Below are positions 44,956 through 45,034 of a stretch of 45,034 nt of DNA, piece by piece; position 1 is the stretch's first letter; every line of letters starts with the position of its first letter. The stretch lies in contig JANBPT010000315.1 of NCBI GenBank assembly GCA_027575765.1, positions 1 to 45,034 on the forward strand. Reading direction: 5' to 3'. Source of the stretch: Tieghemiomyces parasiticus (Eukaryota > Kickxellomycota > Dimargaritomycetes > Dimargaritales > Dimargaritaceae). The position numbers were made by a program, and so were the translations under genes. A model generated the notes under the pieces. That model saw only the letters and a program-made list of their open reading frames with translations. It ran no database searches and was not told the DNA's origin.

Positions 44956-45034
44956 TTACTGTGTTGATATTAGGCCCAAGTCTAATACCATAACCAAAAG
45001 GCTATTCTACTATCACAGAATTTGTGGTTCTGAA
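44956..45034 (-). repeat. Dispersed repeat, copy 2, cut by the window end
   Basis: Reverse complement of 1054-1132 with one mismatch in 79 bp. It begins abruptly at 44956 and runs off the window end, so its full length is unknown. It contains the inner-arm 12-mer CCAAGTCTAATA at 44976-44987. Confidence 0.85.

Overview
The window is nuclear DNA of a GC-rich, intron-bearing fungus. Spliceosomal introns (GTAAG-type donors, one perfect TACTAAC branch site), cytosolic ribosomal proteins, a nucleoporin, a fungal Opi3-type phospholipid methyltransferase and Iwr1 all point to a eukaryote. Cobalamin-dependent methionine synthase, which is absent from Dikarya, points to an early-diverging fungal lineage (Zoopagomycota/Mucoromycota/Chytridiomycota grade). 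That placement is an inference; no rRNA marker is present. The two window ends carry the same 79-bp repeat in opposite orientation, so the window may be a complete contig bounded by repeats.

Layout: 1-3256 is AT-richer, gene-poor flank with an unrecognised open frame and the first repeat copy. It is followed by metH (+). Then comes a regular series of head-to-head gene pairs: KRS1(-)/MMTAG2-like(+), IWR1(-)/XRN1(+), an unrecognised coiled-coil gene(-)/RPL31(+), RPL35(-)/DIM1(+), DNA ligase I(-)/OPI3(+), and, after a 3-hydroxyisobutyrate dehydrogenase-like gene(+) and the NUP53 nucleoporin gene(+), a mitochondrial FAD/folate-type carrier(-)/RPS27(+). The last 3 kb (42000-45034) is again AT-richer, without recognisable genes, and ends in the second repeat copy.

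I resolved 15 protein-coding genes. Exon joins were worked out by hand from splice sites, phase and family alignment recalled from general knowledge; in every multi-exon model the exon lengths sum to a multiple of three. Themes are translation and RNA metabolism (KRS1, RPL31, RPL35, RPS27, DIM1, XRN1, IWR1, SR-rich MMTAG2-like) and one-carbon/methyl metabolism (metH regenerates methionine for S-adenosylmethionine, which OPI3 and DIM1 consume; the carrier is of the FAD/folate type). I read the methyl-metabolism link as shared biochemistry, not as a co-regulated cluster.

The most interesting signals are: tandem ATCC elements in the same orientation 50-100 nt after the first 5' splice site of all three ribosomal protein genes; a CACGTG box in five of the six divergent intergenic regions; an ATG-less, mitochondrial-presequence-like frame fused in frame ahead of DNA ligase I; an orphan 692-residue coiled-coil protein with a GC-AG intron; and B12-dependent methionine synthesis in a fungus.
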